Shown here piece after piece: positions 36,278-45,295 of a stretch of DNA of 64,000 nt. The notes beneath the pieces are model-generated. The model did not search any database, was not told the DNA's origin, and saw only the letters and a list, made by a program, of their open reading frames with translations. A program made the translations under genes and the position numbers. Position 1 is the stretch's first letter; each line of letters opens with the position of its first letter. The stretch covers positions 4,534,501 through 4,598,500 of the forward strand of contig NZ_RCCC01000001.1 of assembly GCF_003663825.1 (NCBI RefSeq), in the 5' to 3' direction. Source of the stretch: Acidovorax sp. 106 (lineage in GTDB: Bacteria > Pseudomonadota > Gammaproteobacteria > Burkholderiales > Burkholderiaceae_C).

Positions 36278-37408
36278 ATGTCACTTTCCCCTTCATCCTT
36301 CGCAATTTTGGGCGCTGGCCTCATGGGCCGCTTGCTCGCCGTAGAGCTGGCGCGCCAGGGTCACCGGGTTGAAATCTACGACGCAGGCAGCCCGCAGGCA
36401 GAACAGTCGGCCGCCAAGGTGGCCGCCGCCATGCTGGCCCCGCTGGCCGAATCGGCCATCACTGAGCCCGGTGTGGTGCGCATGGGCCACTATGCGTTGC
36501 CGCGCTGGCAGCAGCTGATTGCATCGCTGCCCGAGCCCGTTTTCTTTCAACAGGCAGGCACGTTGATCGTGTGGCACCGGCAAGATGCGGCCGAAGCCCA
36601 GCGCTTTACACGCATGCTGGAGCGCAACCAACAGACCATGACAGAACTGCCTGTCATGCAAAAGCTCGACAGCGCTGCGCTGGCCCAATCCGAGCCCAGC
36701 TTGGCCGATCGATTTGCCCAAGGCCTGTACCTGCCGGGCGAAGGGCAGCTCGACAACCGACAACTGCTGACCGCGGTGCTGACGGAGATGACACGCCTTG
36801 GCGTACAAATGCACTGGAACGCCCCCCGCGAGCCTGAGGCCTTTGCCCCCGGCACCCCAGGCCAGCCCGACTGGCTGCTGGACTGCCGAGGCCTGGGTGC
36901 GCGGCAGGACTGGAAGGCCCTGCGCGGCGTGCGTGGCGAGGTAGTGCGTCTGCACGCCCCTGGCGTGACGTTGCAACGCCCCACCCGGCTGGTGCACCCG
37001 CGCTACCCCATCTACATCGCCCCCAAGCAAGACCATGTGTTCGTGATCGGTGCCACCGAGATCGAATCAGACGACCTCTCGCCCGCCAGCGTGCGCTCCA
37101 CCCTGGAGCTGCTGAGCGCCGCCTATGCCGTGCACCCCGGCTTTGCCGAGGCCCGCGTGCTGGAGATGTGCACCCAGTGCCGCCCCACCCTGCCGGACAA
37201 CCTGCCCGCCATCCGCCAGCCCCAGCCACGGGTGCTGGAAGTCAACGGCTTGTACCGCCACGGCTTCATGATTTCGCCAGCCATGCTGGATGTGACCATG
37301 GAGATCCTGAACACAGGACAATCAGCGCTTTCAAAACGTTTTGATTTGCGGCTTGAACTGCTAGGGCCATCTGCCCCGGCCGGTCAGGCTGCCAGCGCAT
37401 TGGCATGA
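36278..37408 (+). CDS. thiO: FAD-dependent glycine oxidase ThiO
   Basis: 376 residues. The FAD Rossmann motif is ILGAGLMGRLLAVELARQGH. Later family segments include AAAMLAPLAESAI, QAGTLIVWHR, GEGQLDNRQLLTAVLTEM, VRGEVVRLHAPG, and GLYRHGFMISPAM. It oxidises glycine to the imine that ThiG uses to build the thiazole ring. The ATG overlaps nothing upstream; the stop overlaps the thiS start (ATGA). The last ~30 residues are less conserved-looking. Confidence 0.94.
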   Translation: MSLSPSSFAILGAGLMGRLLAVELARQGHRVEIYDAGSPQAEQSAAKVAAAMLAPLAESAITEPGVVRMGHYALPRWQQLIASLPEPVFFQQAGTLIVWHRQDAAEAQRFTRMLERNQQTMTELPVMQKLDSAALAQSEPSLADRFAQGLYLPGEGQLDNRQLLTAVLTEMTRLGVQMHWNAPREPEAFAPGTPGQPDWLLDCRGLGARQDWKALRGVRGEVVRLHAPGVTLQRPTRLVHPRYPIYIAPKQDHVFVIGATEIESDDLSPASVRSTLELLSAAYAVHPGFAEARVLEMCTQCRPTLPDNLPAIRQPQPRVLEVNGLYRHGFMISPAMLDVTMEILNTGQSALSKRFDLRLELLGPSAPAGQAASALA

Positions 37409-37602
37409 AGATTTCCATCAACAACCACCCGCATGAACTGCCCGACGGAGCCACCGTGGCCGACGCGGTGGCCACCATCGCGGCCCGCCCGCCGTTTGCG
37501 GTCGCCGTCAACACCACCTTTGTCCCCAACACACGCTACGCCGCCCACCCACTGCAACCGGGCGACCGCGTGGAAATCATCTCCCCAGTGACGGGCGGCT
37601 GA
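37405..37602 (+). CDS. thiS: Sulfur carrier protein ThiS
   Basis: 65 residues of the ubiquitin-like fold, beginning [20 protein letters not shown] and ending in the Gly-Gly tail (SPVTGG) that is adenylated by ThiF and charged with sulfur. It donates sulfur to ThiG. Translation is coupled to thiO by a four-base overlap. A ThiF partner is not in this window; tcdA is of the same fold but not that enzyme. Confidence 0.97.
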   Translation: MKISINNHPHELPDGATVADAVATIAARPPFAVAVNTTFVPNTRYAAHPLQPGDRVEIISPVTGG

Positions 37603-37616
37603 CGCCCCACCAAGCC

Positions 37617-38429
37617 ATGACAGCTCTCACCTCCCAAGACCCTCTGGTTCTGTACGGCCACACCTTCACCAGCCGCTTGCTGCTGGGCACATCGCGCTAC
37701 CCCTCACCTGCGGTGCTGGAGGCTGCCGTCGAGCGCGCCCAGCCCGCTATGGTCACGGCCTCGCTGCGCCGCCAAGGCAGCAACCCGGCCGAAAGCGGTG
37801 CCAGCTTCTGGGAGCTGCTGCGCAAACTGGGCGTGCCCGTGCTGCCCAACACCGCTGGCTGCCACAGCGCCCAGGAGGCCATCACCACCGCCCAGATGGC
37901 CCGCGAGGTGTTCAACACCCCCTGGATCAAACTGGAGCTGATTGGCGACGACTACACCCTGCAGCCCGACACGCTGAACTTGGTGGGCACGGCAGAGCAC
38001 CTCATAAAGGAAGGCTTTCAGGTGCTGCCGTACTGCACCGAAGACCTGGTGCTGTGCCAGCGCCTGGTCGATGTCGGCTGCCAGGCAGTGATGCCATGGG
38101 CAGCCCCCATCGGCACGGGGCGGGGGCCCGTCAATCCATATGCGCTGCAAACCCTGCGCGAGCGGCTGAGCGTGCCGCTGCTGGTGGACGCAGGCCTGGG
38201 CCTGCCCTCGCACGCGTGCCAGGTCATGGAATGGGGTTACGACGGCGTGCTGCTGAACACGGCCGTGGCCCTGGCGCAGGACCCTGTGGCCATGGCCGGT
38301 GCTTTTGCCGATGCCGTGCAGGCAGGCCGCACAGCCCACCGCGCAGGCGCGATGACGGCGCAAGACTCTGCCCAGCCCAGCACCCCTGTGCTGGGCACGC
38401 CCTTCTGGCACCACGCAACCCATGCTTGA
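37617..38429 (+). CDS. thiG: Thiazole synthase ThiG
   Basis: 270 residues. Motifs of the family: [15 protein letters not shown] at the start, the Schiff-base lysine region WIKLELIGD, and the phosphate-binding stretch [20 protein letters not shown] and [16 protein letters not shown]. It makes thiazole phosphate from deoxyxylulose phosphate, dehydroglycine and ThiS-thiocarboxylate. It begins 14 bases after thiS. Its last codons overlap the thiE start by eight bases. Confidence 0.97.
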   Translation: MTALTSQDPLVLYGHTFTSRLLLGTSRYPSPAVLEAAVERAQPAMVTASLRRQGSNPAESGASFWELLRKLGVPVLPNTAGCHSAQEAITTAQMAREVFNTPWIKLELIGDDYTLQPDTLNLVGTAEHLIKEGFQVLPYCTEDLVLCQRLVDVGCQAVMPWAAPIGTGRGPVNPYALQTLRERLSVPLLVDAGLGLPSHACQVMEWGYDGVLLNTAVALAQDPVAMAGAFADAVQAGRTAHRAGAMTAQDSAQPSTPVLGTPFWHHATHA

Positions 38430-39330
38430 GCCCCACACCATGGGCATGGCGCAGGCCATCGCCAGCCACCACGCAGCTACCTTTGCGGGCTTCGAGCCCT
38501 TGCAGCCCCCTGCACCCACCAGCACCGCACCGGCCTACCTGGCGGCGCTGCAGGCCTGCAGCCAATTGGGCTTTATCGCCCACGATGCCGAATGCCTGGC
38601 CCGCGCCTGGCAGGCACAAACCGAGCGCACAGGCCAGTTTGACGCCCCCAGCTGGCCCTGCGAGCCGCAGGACTTTGGCTTGCAGCCCCTGCCGCGCGCC
38701 CAGGCCTTTGCCGCCTGCCCGCAAGCGCTGGGTTTATACGCCGTGCTGCCCGATGCCGATTGGGTGGGCCGCATGGCCCGCGCAGGCGTGCCCACCGTGC
38801 AACTGCGCTACAAATCTGAAGATGCCCACGCCATTGCCCGCGAGGTGCGCAACGCCGTCGCTGCAGCGGCGGGCACCCAGGCGCTGCTGTTCATCAACGA
38901 CCATTGGCAAGAGGCGATTGCCGCAGGTGCTTATGGCGTGCACCTGGGCCAGGAAGACCTGGACGCACTGACCCCGCAAGAGCTGCGCACCCTGCGCGAT
39001 TCAGGCGTGCGCCTGGGCGTCAGCACACACGGCTATGCCGAGATGGTGCGCGCCGATGCCGTAGGCCCCAGCTACATCGCCATGGGCGCTGTGTTCCCCA
39101 CCACGCTGAAGAAAATGGCCACCGCCCCGCAGGGCCTGGGGCGGTTGCAGGCTTATGCCCGGCTGCTGCGGCATTACCCGCAGGTTGCCATTGGGGGCAT
39201 TGGCCAGGAGCAGTTTGGGGCCGTGCGCGCCACGGGCGTGGGCTCCATCGCGGTGGTGCGTGCGCTGGTGAATGCGGCGCAGCCTGAAGAAGCGGCCACT
39301 GCGCTGATGGCGGCACTGCGCGTGCGATGA
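38422..39330 (+). CDS. thiE: Thiamine phosphate synthase with N-terminal extension
   Basis: 302 residues, about 90 more than a usual ThiE. The ThiE core begins near residue 103 ([20 protein letters not shown]) and has [49 protein letters not shown], and [10 protein letters not shown]. It joins the pyrimidine and thiazole phosphates. The first ~100 residues ([20 protein letters not shown] and similar) belong to no domain I recognise. Start ATG overlaps thiG, so no shorter start is forced. Last gene before the terminator. Confidence 0.93.
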   Translation: MLEPHTMGMAQAIASHHAATFAGFEPLQPPAPTSTAPAYLAALQACSQLGFIAHDAECLARAWQAQTERTGQFDAPSWPCEPQDFGLQPLPRAQAFAACPQALGLYAVLPDADWVGRMARAGVPTVQLRYKSEDAHAIAREVRNAVAAAAGTQALLFINDHWQEAIAAGAYGVHLGQEDLDALTPQELRTLRDSGVRLGVSTHGYAEMVRADAVGPSYIAMGAVFPTTLKKMATAPQGLGRLQAYARLLRHYPQVAIGGIGQEQFGAVRATGVGSIAVVRALVNAAQPEEAATALMAALRVR

Positions 39331-39359
39331 AGGCGAGGCTGTAAAGCCTTTGCTCACTG

Positions 39360-39401
39360 CAACCCGGCGGCCCGCGGCGCGCCGGGGTTTGCTTATTTTT
39401 T
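39360..39401 (+). terminator. Terminator of the thiamine operon
   Basis: A GC-rich stem from AACCCGGCG to CGCCGGGGTT (39361-39389, one bulge) is followed by TTGCTTATTTTTT. It closes the riboswitch-controlled operon; the T-run overlaps the fimV-like stop codon on the other strand. Confidence 0.75.
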
Positions 39402-41624
39402 ACCGGGCGGATTCAGCGGTTCCAGTTCCAGGCTCAACTCCATCAGGTCGTTGGAAGAGCCGAAACCCACCGGCTGACCCGGAGGGGGCGGTGGCGTCAC
39501 AGGCACCGGGGGCAGATCACTGATGGTGATGGGCACCGGCTCGGACAGGTCAATGTCCAACGTGAAGGTCGATGCCAATGGGGTGGCAGCTGCCCGGGTA
39601 GCGGCAGGCGCTGGCACAGGCACACTGTCCAAAAACTCATCGGCCAAGCCCTGCGTTTGCGTAGGCATCGTGGCCGGACCATCGGGCGCCTCAGCGCCCG
39701 CTGCCGCAGGCTGTGTCGGCGGCTCAAAACCAAACTCCAGTGCCGCAGCCAACGAGTCCAGGGGGAAATCGGGTGTTGTGTCCAGCGGGCTCAGTGGCGT
39801 CAGGGCGCTCAATGCATGGGCTGCGGCCGCCTCAAAAGACTGTGCCTTGGGCGTAGTGCGCTTGCGCGGCGGCGGAGCACCCCGCACGCTAGGGGGCGTG
39901 GTCTGCGCAATGGCCAGCAGCAAAAGCAAATCGTCAAACGCCGCCAAATCAAACGGCGCTTTGCGCTTGTCGCCAGACTTATAGAACATGTGCTTTTCCA
40001 GCACACTCAGTACCGCCGCAGAACTCCACTCAGCCTCCACCTCGGCCAACGCCTCGTGGTACTGCTCCAGCGATTTTCCGGCCCGGTCAAACGCGGCGAA
40101 CTCTGGCACCTGGGCATTGAAGTGCTGCATGAACTTCTGGCGCAGCACATTGAAGTCTGCCGCCCGGCTCAGCGTGCGGTACAGGCGCAGCAACTCCAAG
40201 TAGGCCACCGGAGAGGTTTGTTCATGCTCGGCAATGTGCTGGCGCAGCACCTCCACCGCCTGGTCGTGCTCGCCCACGGACACAAAGAACTCGGCCTGTT
40301 GCTGAATGTCGAACAGCTGTTCCGGGTTGATGATGTGCTGCAGGACGGGCTCTGAGGAAGCCTGGACAGCAACGACAGGCTTGGGGGCAAACCCTGCCGC
40401 TTCCGCTGAAATTTCTTCAGGCTCCAGCAAAATATCGACTGCAGCCGGGGCTGCGGCTGCCATGCCTTCCGCACCAGGAATAGGCCGCCCCCAGCGGTCT
40501 GCAGGGTGCTCCTGTACCCGCTCCAACGGGTCCAGGTCCACCACTTCATGGGTGTCCGATTTGCGGTTGCTCACGGCCACCGACTCGCGCCACGAACGCG
40601 CTGCCTTGGTTGCCGTGCGCTCGTGGCGGCGCCACAACCAGCCCCCCAAGCCCAGCGCGGCCGCCAAGGCAGCCCCAAGGGCATACACCACCCACGCGGG
40701 AAAACGATCCGTCTCCAACTCTTGTAACTGGCGCTGCAATTCAGCCGAAGCGGCCTGGTCGCGCGTGGCCTTAGCGCGCAGCTGGGTCAGCTCCGACTCC
40801 AGTTGGCGCTGTGAGGCCTGGCCTTGCTCCTGGCTTTGCGGGTCTGGGTTTAAGCTGCGCCACAACGCTGCGGCCTGCTCTCTTTGCGGCGTAGTCTCGG
40901 ACGCCGGGGCCTGAGGCAACTCAGGCGTAGAACGCAAGGCCACAGGCAAATCAAGCCAGGTGTCGAGCGGCTCCATGACCAGACGGGAACGAGCGGTTTC
41001 TTTAGCGGCAGCTGCAGCAGGCTTGGCAGTAGCGGTTGCCGCAGGGGTTGTGCGAGGCTCTTTTCGCGCTGCCTGCGCGTTGCGTTGCGAAGAACGCGGC
41101 ACCGCAGTGGGAGCAGCGGCCGGGCGGCCTGCAACACCTTGCTCCAAGCCACCCACTTCCGGGGCGCGCGCAGCCAACACGGCTGCGTCTTGCGGGGATA
41201 GGGTGCGATCCCGCAATGGGGCCGTAGCGCCAGCCGCAGCCCCCGGCGCAGCCATGATGCGCTGCGCGGCCTTGGGCGGATCGGCCAAAAAAGTATAGGT
41301 GCGCGTGGTGCGGCCTGCGCAGCCAGCCGTCAGTGTGACCTGAACCACAGGTTCATCAATGGCGGTGAACGCCTGCACCCGCACACCGGAGGCCAGGGGA
41401 CTCACCAGCACTTTGGACTCGCTGACCAGCGAGTCACCGGATTTGACACTGACCACCACGCACGAAGTGGAGATGTCTGAGCCCTCATCCGGCTTGACAT
41501 CAAAGGCCAAATCCAATGTGTTACCAAGCACCACAGTGCCCCTGCTCGCGCCCAGCGAGAGCGCGGAGGCGCCGGCGGCAACCACCCACAGACCGGCCCC
41601 CAAAATGGTGTTACGGATTTTCAC
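39393..41624 (-). CDS. FimV-like membrane protein with TPR region
   Basis: 743 residues from a GTG. A signal peptide (KIRNTILGAGLWVVAAGASA) precedes a periplasmic part beginning LSLGASRGTVVLGNTLDLAF, as in FimV/HubP. A long Ala/Arg/Pro linker and a coiled coil follow. A single helix (WVVYALGAALAAALGLGGWLW) crosses the membrane near residue 310. The cytoplasmic side is acidic and holds a TPR-type block (QAEFFVSVGEHDQAVEVLRQ, LELLRLYRTLSRAADFNVL). No LysM repeat was seen. FimV organises type IV pili and pole identity. It diverges from the hydroxyacyl-CoA dehydrogenase gene. Confidence 0.78.
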   Translation of the reverse strand: MKIRNTILGAGLWVVAAGASALSLGASRGTVVLGNTLDLAFDVKPDEGSDISTSCVVVSVKSGDSLVSESKVLVSPLASGVRVQAFTAIDEPVVQVTLTAGCAGRTTRTYTFLADPPKAAQRIMAAPGAAAGATAPLRDRTLSPQDAAVLAARAPEVGGLEQGVAGRPAAAPTAVPRSSQRNAQAARKEPRTTPAATATAKPAAAAAKETARSRLVMEPLDTWLDLPVALRSTPELPQAPASETTPQREQAAALWRSLNPDPQSQEQGQASQRQLESELTQLRAKATRDQAASAELQRQLQELETDRFPAWVVYALGAALAAALGLGGWLWRRHERTATKAARSWRESVAVSNRKSDTHEVVDLDPLERVQEHPADRWGRPIPGAEGMAAAAPAAVDILLEPEEISAEAAGFAPKPVVAVQASSEPVLQHIINPEQLFDIQQQAEFFVSVGEHDQAVEVLRQHIAEHEQTSPVAYLELLRLYRTLSRAADFNVLRQKFMQHFNAQVPEFAAFDRAGKSLEQYHEALAEVEAEWSSAAVLSVLEKHMFYKSGDKRKAPFDLAAFDDLLLLLAIAQTTPPSVRGAPPPRKRTTPKAQSFEAAAAHALSALTPLSPLDTTPDFPLDSLAAALEFGFEPPTQPAAAGAEAPDGPATMPTQTQGLADEFLDSVPVPAPAATRAAATPLASTFTLDIDLSEPVPITISDLPPVPVTPPPPPGQPVGFGSSNDLMELSLELEPLNPPGKK

Positions 41625-41697
41625 AATAATTTCTGTTTTTGGTGCAGACCATTCTTGCACATAAGTGCGCGCCTAGGGCCACAGCCATAATGGCGCT

Positions 41698-43221
41698 ATG
41701 AAAATTCAATTTTCCACCATCGCCATTGTGGGTACGGGGGCCATGGGCCGGGGCATCGCACAAATCGCTGCCCAAGCCGGCAGCCAAGTCTGGTTGCTCG
41801 ACACGCAACCCGGCGCCGCCGAAAAAGCCAAGCAAGCCCTGCAAGAACAATGGGGCAAGCTGGTGGCCAAAGACCGCATCACACCAGACCAAGCCCAGGC
41901 CTGGGGCAACCAGTTGCAAATAGCCAACACCGTGGCCGATCTGACCGCCTGCGGGCTGGTCATCGAAGCCGTGGTGGAACGCCTTGACGTCAAGCAAGCC
42001 CTGTTCGCAGAGCTGGAACGCACACTGCCCGCGCACGCCGTGTGGGCCACCAATACCTCTTCTCTGTCGGTCACGGCCATTGCCGCTGGCCTGCAGCAGC
42101 CTGAGCGGCTGGCCGGTTTCCACTTCTTTAACCCCGTGCCACTGATGAAAGTGGTGGAGGTCGTGGCCGGGCTCAAGACCGACCCGGCCCTGTGCCAGGC
42201 CCTCACGGCCTACGCCCGCGAAATGGGGCACACCCCTGTGCAGGCCCAAGATACGCCCGGCTTCATCGTCAACCACGCCGGGCGCGGCTTTGGCACCGAA
42301 GCACTGCGCATCGTCAGCGAGGGCGTGGCCGACTTCGCCACCATCGACCGCATCCTGCGCGACCAGGTGGGCTTCAAGCTCGGGCCTTTTGAGCTGATGG
42401 ACCTGACGGCGCTGGACGTGTCGCACCCCGTCATGGAGTCCATCTACCACCAGTACTACGAGGAGCCACGTTTTCGCCCCAGCGTCATCACCGCGCAGCG
42501 GCTGGCGGGCGGCGTGCTGGGCAAGAAGGTGGGCGATGGTTTTTACCGCTATGTAGATGGCGCGGCCCAGGTGCCCGCAGAGCCCCCTGTGCCGGTGGTG
42601 CAAGACATTCCGCCGGTGTGGGTATCGCCACGGGCCTCGCGGCGCATGGAGCTGTACCAGTTGCTCAAGGACCTGGGCGCCACCATCGAGACCGGTGCAT
42701 CGCCCTCGCCCCATGCCATCACCTTGGTCGCCCCGCTGGGGTTTGATGTGACCACGGTGGCCGTGGTCGAACGACTGGATCCGGCCCGCACCATTGGCAT
42801 CGACATGCTGGTGGAGGAAGCCGCCACCAAGCGGCGCGTGCTGGCCACCAACCCAGCCACGCGCGTGGACATCCGCAACGCCGCGCACGCCCTGTTTGCC
42901 CGTGACGGCAAGCCCGTGAGCGTGATCCGCGACAGCGGCGGTTTTGTCACCCAGCGCGTCGTGGCCACCATCGTCAACATTGCGGCTGACATCTGCCAGC
43001 AGGGCATTTGCTCGCCCAAAGATCTGGAAACCGCCGTGACCCTAGGCCTGGGCTACCCGCTGGGCCCATTGGCCATGGGCGACCGCTGGGGCCCCACCAA
43101 TATTCTGGAGGTGCTGTTCAATATGCAGACCGTGTACGGCGACACCCGCTACCGCCCCAGCCCCTGGCTGCGCCGCCGGGGCGCCATTGGCCTGAGCCTG
43201 ACCCACGTCGAAGAAAGCTGA
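41698..43221 (+). CDS. 3-hydroxyacyl-CoA dehydrogenase
   Basis: 507 residues with two dehydrogenase domains. The NAD loop is IVGTGAMGRGIAQIAAQAG, followed by the catalytic-type His in FHFFNPVPLMKVVEVV and TPGFIVNHAGRGFGTEAL. A second, shorter C-terminal domain repeats (VIRDSGGFVTQRVVATIVN). It oxidises 3-hydroxyacyl-CoA esters in fatty-acid or phenylacetate breakdown (PaaH-like). The next gene, an enoyl-CoA hydratase, begins four bases after its stop, so they form an operon. Confidence 0.93.
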   Translation: MKIQFSTIAIVGTGAMGRGIAQIAAQAGSQVWLLDTQPGAAEKAKQALQEQWGKLVAKDRITPDQAQAWGNQLQIANTVADLTACGLVIEAVVERLDVKQALFAELERTLPAHAVWATNTSSLSVTAIAAGLQQPERLAGFHFFNPVPLMKVVEVVAGLKTDPALCQALTAYAREMGHTPVQAQDTPGFIVNHAGRGFGTEALRIVSEGVADFATIDRILRDQVGFKLGPFELMDLTALDVSHPVMESIYHQYYEEPRFRPSVITAQRLAGGVLGKKVGDGFYRYVDGAAQVPAEPPVPVVQDIPPVWVSPRASRRMELYQLLKDLGATIETGASPSPHAITLVAPLGFDVTTVAVVERLDPARTIGIDMLVEEAATKRRVLATNPATRVDIRNAAHALFARDGKPVSVIRDSGGFVTQRVVATIVNIAADICQQGICSPKDLETAVTLGLGYPLGPLAMGDRWGPTNILEVLFNMQTVYGDTRYRPSPWLRRRGAIGLSLTHVEES

Positions 43222-43225
43222 GCCC

Positions 43226-44005
43226 ATGCCCGCCCAACTGCTGAGCACTAGCGAAGGCCAGACGCTGGTCCTGACCCTGAGCAACCCCGAGCTGCGCAAC
43301 GCCATTGAGCCCGCCATGTATGCCGCGGGCATCGAGGCCCTGAATGTGGCCGAGCGCAGCCCCGATGTGCGCAGCGTGGTCATCACCGGCGCGGGCGGCA
43401 TGTTCTGCTCGGGCGGCAACCTGCAGCGCCTGCAAGCCAACCGCCAACAGCCCCCCGAGGTACAAGCCCAGAGCATTGAAGGCCTGCACCAGTGGATTGA
43501 GACCATCCGCACCTACCCCAAGCCCATCATTGCGGCAGTGGAAGGCGCGGCGGCCGGCGCGGGCTTTTCGCTGGCCCTGGCCTGCGACATGGTGGTGGCC
43601 GCACGCGATGCGGTGTTTTTGATGGCCTACAGCAACGTGGCCCTGTCGCCCGACGGCGGAGCCAGCTGGAGCCTGGCCCACGCACTGCCCCGCGCCCTGG
43701 CGACAGAACTGCTGATGTGCGGCGACAAGATCGCTGCAGAGCGGCTGCACGCGCTGGGCCTGGTCAACCGCCTGAGCAACCCCGGCGACGCCCTGGGCGC
43801 CGCCTTGCAGCTGGCCGAGCGGCTGAACCAACGGGCGCCCAATGTGCTTGCCAGCATCAAGGAGCTGGTCAGCGATGCCCCCCTCCAGCCGCTGAGCACG
43901 CACCTCAACAGCGAGCGTGATCACTTTGTCAAAAACCTGCACCACGCCAACGCGGGTGAAGGCATTGCGGCCTTTCTTGAAAAACGCAGCCCGCGCTACG
44001 AGTGA
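43226..44005 (+). CDS. Enoyl-CoA hydratase/isomerase family protein
   Basis: 259 residues of the crotonase fold. The oxyanion hole motifs are GAGGMFCSGGNLQRL and EGAAAGAGFSLALACDMVVA. The later loop NVALSPDGGASWSLAHALPR carries Asp where classical hydratases have Glu, so it may be an isomerase, or an alternative ring-opening hydrolase type seen in related bacteria. It works with the preceding dehydrogenase. The stop is followed by a terminator. Confidence 0.9.
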   Translation: MPAQLLSTSEGQTLVLTLSNPELRNAIEPAMYAAGIEALNVAERSPDVRSVVITGAGGMFCSGGNLQRLQANRQQPPEVQAQSIEGLHQWIETIRTYPKPIIAAVEGAAAGAGFSLALACDMVVAARDAVFLMAYSNVALSPDGGASWSLAHALPRALATELLMCGDKIAAERLHALGLVNRLSNPGDALGAALQLAERLNQRAPNVLASIKELVSDAPLQPLSTHLNSERDHFVKNLHHANAGEGIAAFLEKRSPRYE

Positions 44006-44033
44006 GCGCCCTATCCCCACCGTGACACCATTC

Positions 44034-44068
44034 ATGCCCTGCGTCCTTGCGGACCAGGGCATTTTTGT
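44034..44068 (+). terminator. Terminator after the enoyl-CoA hydratase gene
   Basis: ATGCCCTG (44034-44041) pairs with CAGGGCAT (44055-44062), extended inward by GTCC/GGAC, and is followed by TTTTTG. Confidence 0.85.
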
Positions 44069-44212
44069 TTCCATCAGGGCCCAAGCCCAACGCCCGCGCG
44101 CCACACCGACACCCGTGCCTGCAGGCACAGACGCACAGGTGACAACCCCAGGCAAATGCCCGGGTCCCTCACGCGACAATGAAGCTGTTTCCAGTCACCC
44201 AAAAGACAGACC

Positions 44213-44932
44213 ATGGACGACCCGATTCTTACTATCGAAGAACGTGAAGCGATCAATTCAGGTCGCTGGTTCTCATCCCTTTCCCCCTCACTGCGACACG
44301 ACATCCTCCGATGCGCCTATGTCAAACGCTTCAAGGACGGCGGCCTCATAGCCGCCCGGGGCGATCCGCCCGAGGAGTGGATTGCCTGCGCGCGCGGGGC
44401 GGTGCGGGTCAGTTCCACGTCCATCTCGGGCAAGCAGATCACGCTGACCTATGTGGAGCCCGGCATCTGGTTTGGCGATGTGGCGATTTTCGATGGGGAC
44501 CGGCGCACGCACGATGCCTATGCACACGGCGACACCACCGTGCTGTGCGTGGCCAAGGCCGACTTCAAGAAAATCCTGGCAGCGCACACCGAGTTCTACG
44601 AGGCCATGCTGCGCCTGCATGCGCGCCGCATTCGCCAGCTGTACGGCCTGGTGGAAGACCTCAATACCCTGCCTCTGCGTGCGCGACTGGCCAAACAGCT
44701 GTTGCATCTGGTGCGCAGCTATGGCATTCCCAGCCTGTCGGATGGCAGCGAGATGCGCATTGGACTGCAACTGGCACAGGAAGAATTGGCACAGCTGCTG
44801 GGCGCATCGCGCCAGCGCGTGAACCAGGAGCTCAAGTCCATGGAGCGCGAGGATGCCATTCGCATCGAGCCCGGTGGCTTGGTGGTGCGCGACCGCGAAG
44901 CACTCATGCGCATTGCGGAAACCGACACCTGA
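44213..44932 (+). CDS. Crp/Fnr-family transcriptional regulator
   Basis: 239 residues. The cyclic-nucleotide-type beta-barrel spans ~20-140 (GGLIAARGDPPEEWIACARG, VEPGIWFGDVAIFDGDRRTH), and a helix-turn-helix at ~190-215 (LAQEELAQLLGASRQRVNQE) binds DNA. No Fnr-type cysteines are seen, so it is not an oxygen sensor of that kind; the ligand is unknown. It follows the CoA genes in the same direction but after a terminator, and precedes the kinase/dehydrogenase pair, which it may regulate. Confidence 0.92.
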   Translation: MDDPILTIEEREAINSGRWFSSLSPSLRHDILRCAYVKRFKDGGLIAARGDPPEEWIACARGAVRVSSTSISGKQITLTYVEPGIWFGDVAIFDGDRRTHDAYAHGDTTVLCVAKADFKKILAAHTEFYEAMLRLHARRIRQLYGLVEDLNTLPLRARLAKQLLHLVRSYGIPSLSDGSEMRIGLQLAQEELAQLLGASRQRVNQELKSMEREDAIRIEPGGLVVRDREALMRIAETDT

Positions 44933-44986
44933 GCCCCACCACTCCTCTTGCACGCAGCCCCCGCAATGCCTGGGCTGCAGCAGCTA

Positions 44987-45167
44987 GGAGCCTGTCGGGC
45001 TTGGAAATCGTCGGCTGCAAATCGACCGCAGCGGTCCATTTTTCACCGCCTTTTTGCCCCATAGCTCGGCTATGGGGCTGCAAATTCGGCAAAAACTGTC
45101 CTCGCTGGGGCCGATTTTGGCGAAACCGTTGGTTTTCGCTATCGACGCTCCAAGTCCGACAGGCTCC
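44987..45167. repeat. 181-bp MITE-like palindromic element A
   Basis: The ends are 19-base inverted repeats differing at one position: GGAGCCTGTCGGGCTTGGA on the left and the complement of TCCAAGTCCGACAGGCTCC on the right. The centre has a perfect hairpin, GCCCCATAG and CTATGGGGC at 45056-45078. No coding capacity of its own. It fills most of the 363-base gap between the Crp-type gene and the kinase gene. A shortened relative lies at 51764-51839. Confidence 0.8.
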
Positions 45168-45295
45168 TGGGCCGTGCGCCACATTGGCGCGCACAGCCAC
45201 CCACAAACACCCCGGCAACAGCCGCCCCAGCGCGCAGCAAGCACAGCCCTGCGCAGGCGCAGCCATGCCCAAACCCATTCCATCCCTCATCCCCC

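Noticed and set aside
37318..37372. Possible eighth copy of the double-hairpin repeat at the end of thiO
   Set aside because: CAGCGCTTTC and GCTAGGGCC resemble repeat ends, but the middle does not form either hairpin and the spacing differs. Too weak to count.
37405..37602. MoaD-type carrier instead of ThiS
   Set aside because: Position inside thiO-thiG and the sequence ending SPVTGG fit ThiS.
44933..45295. A short protein-coding gene between the Crp-type and kinase genes
   Set aside because: The open frames there run through the MITE-like palindrome and have no ribosome site or recognisable sequence.
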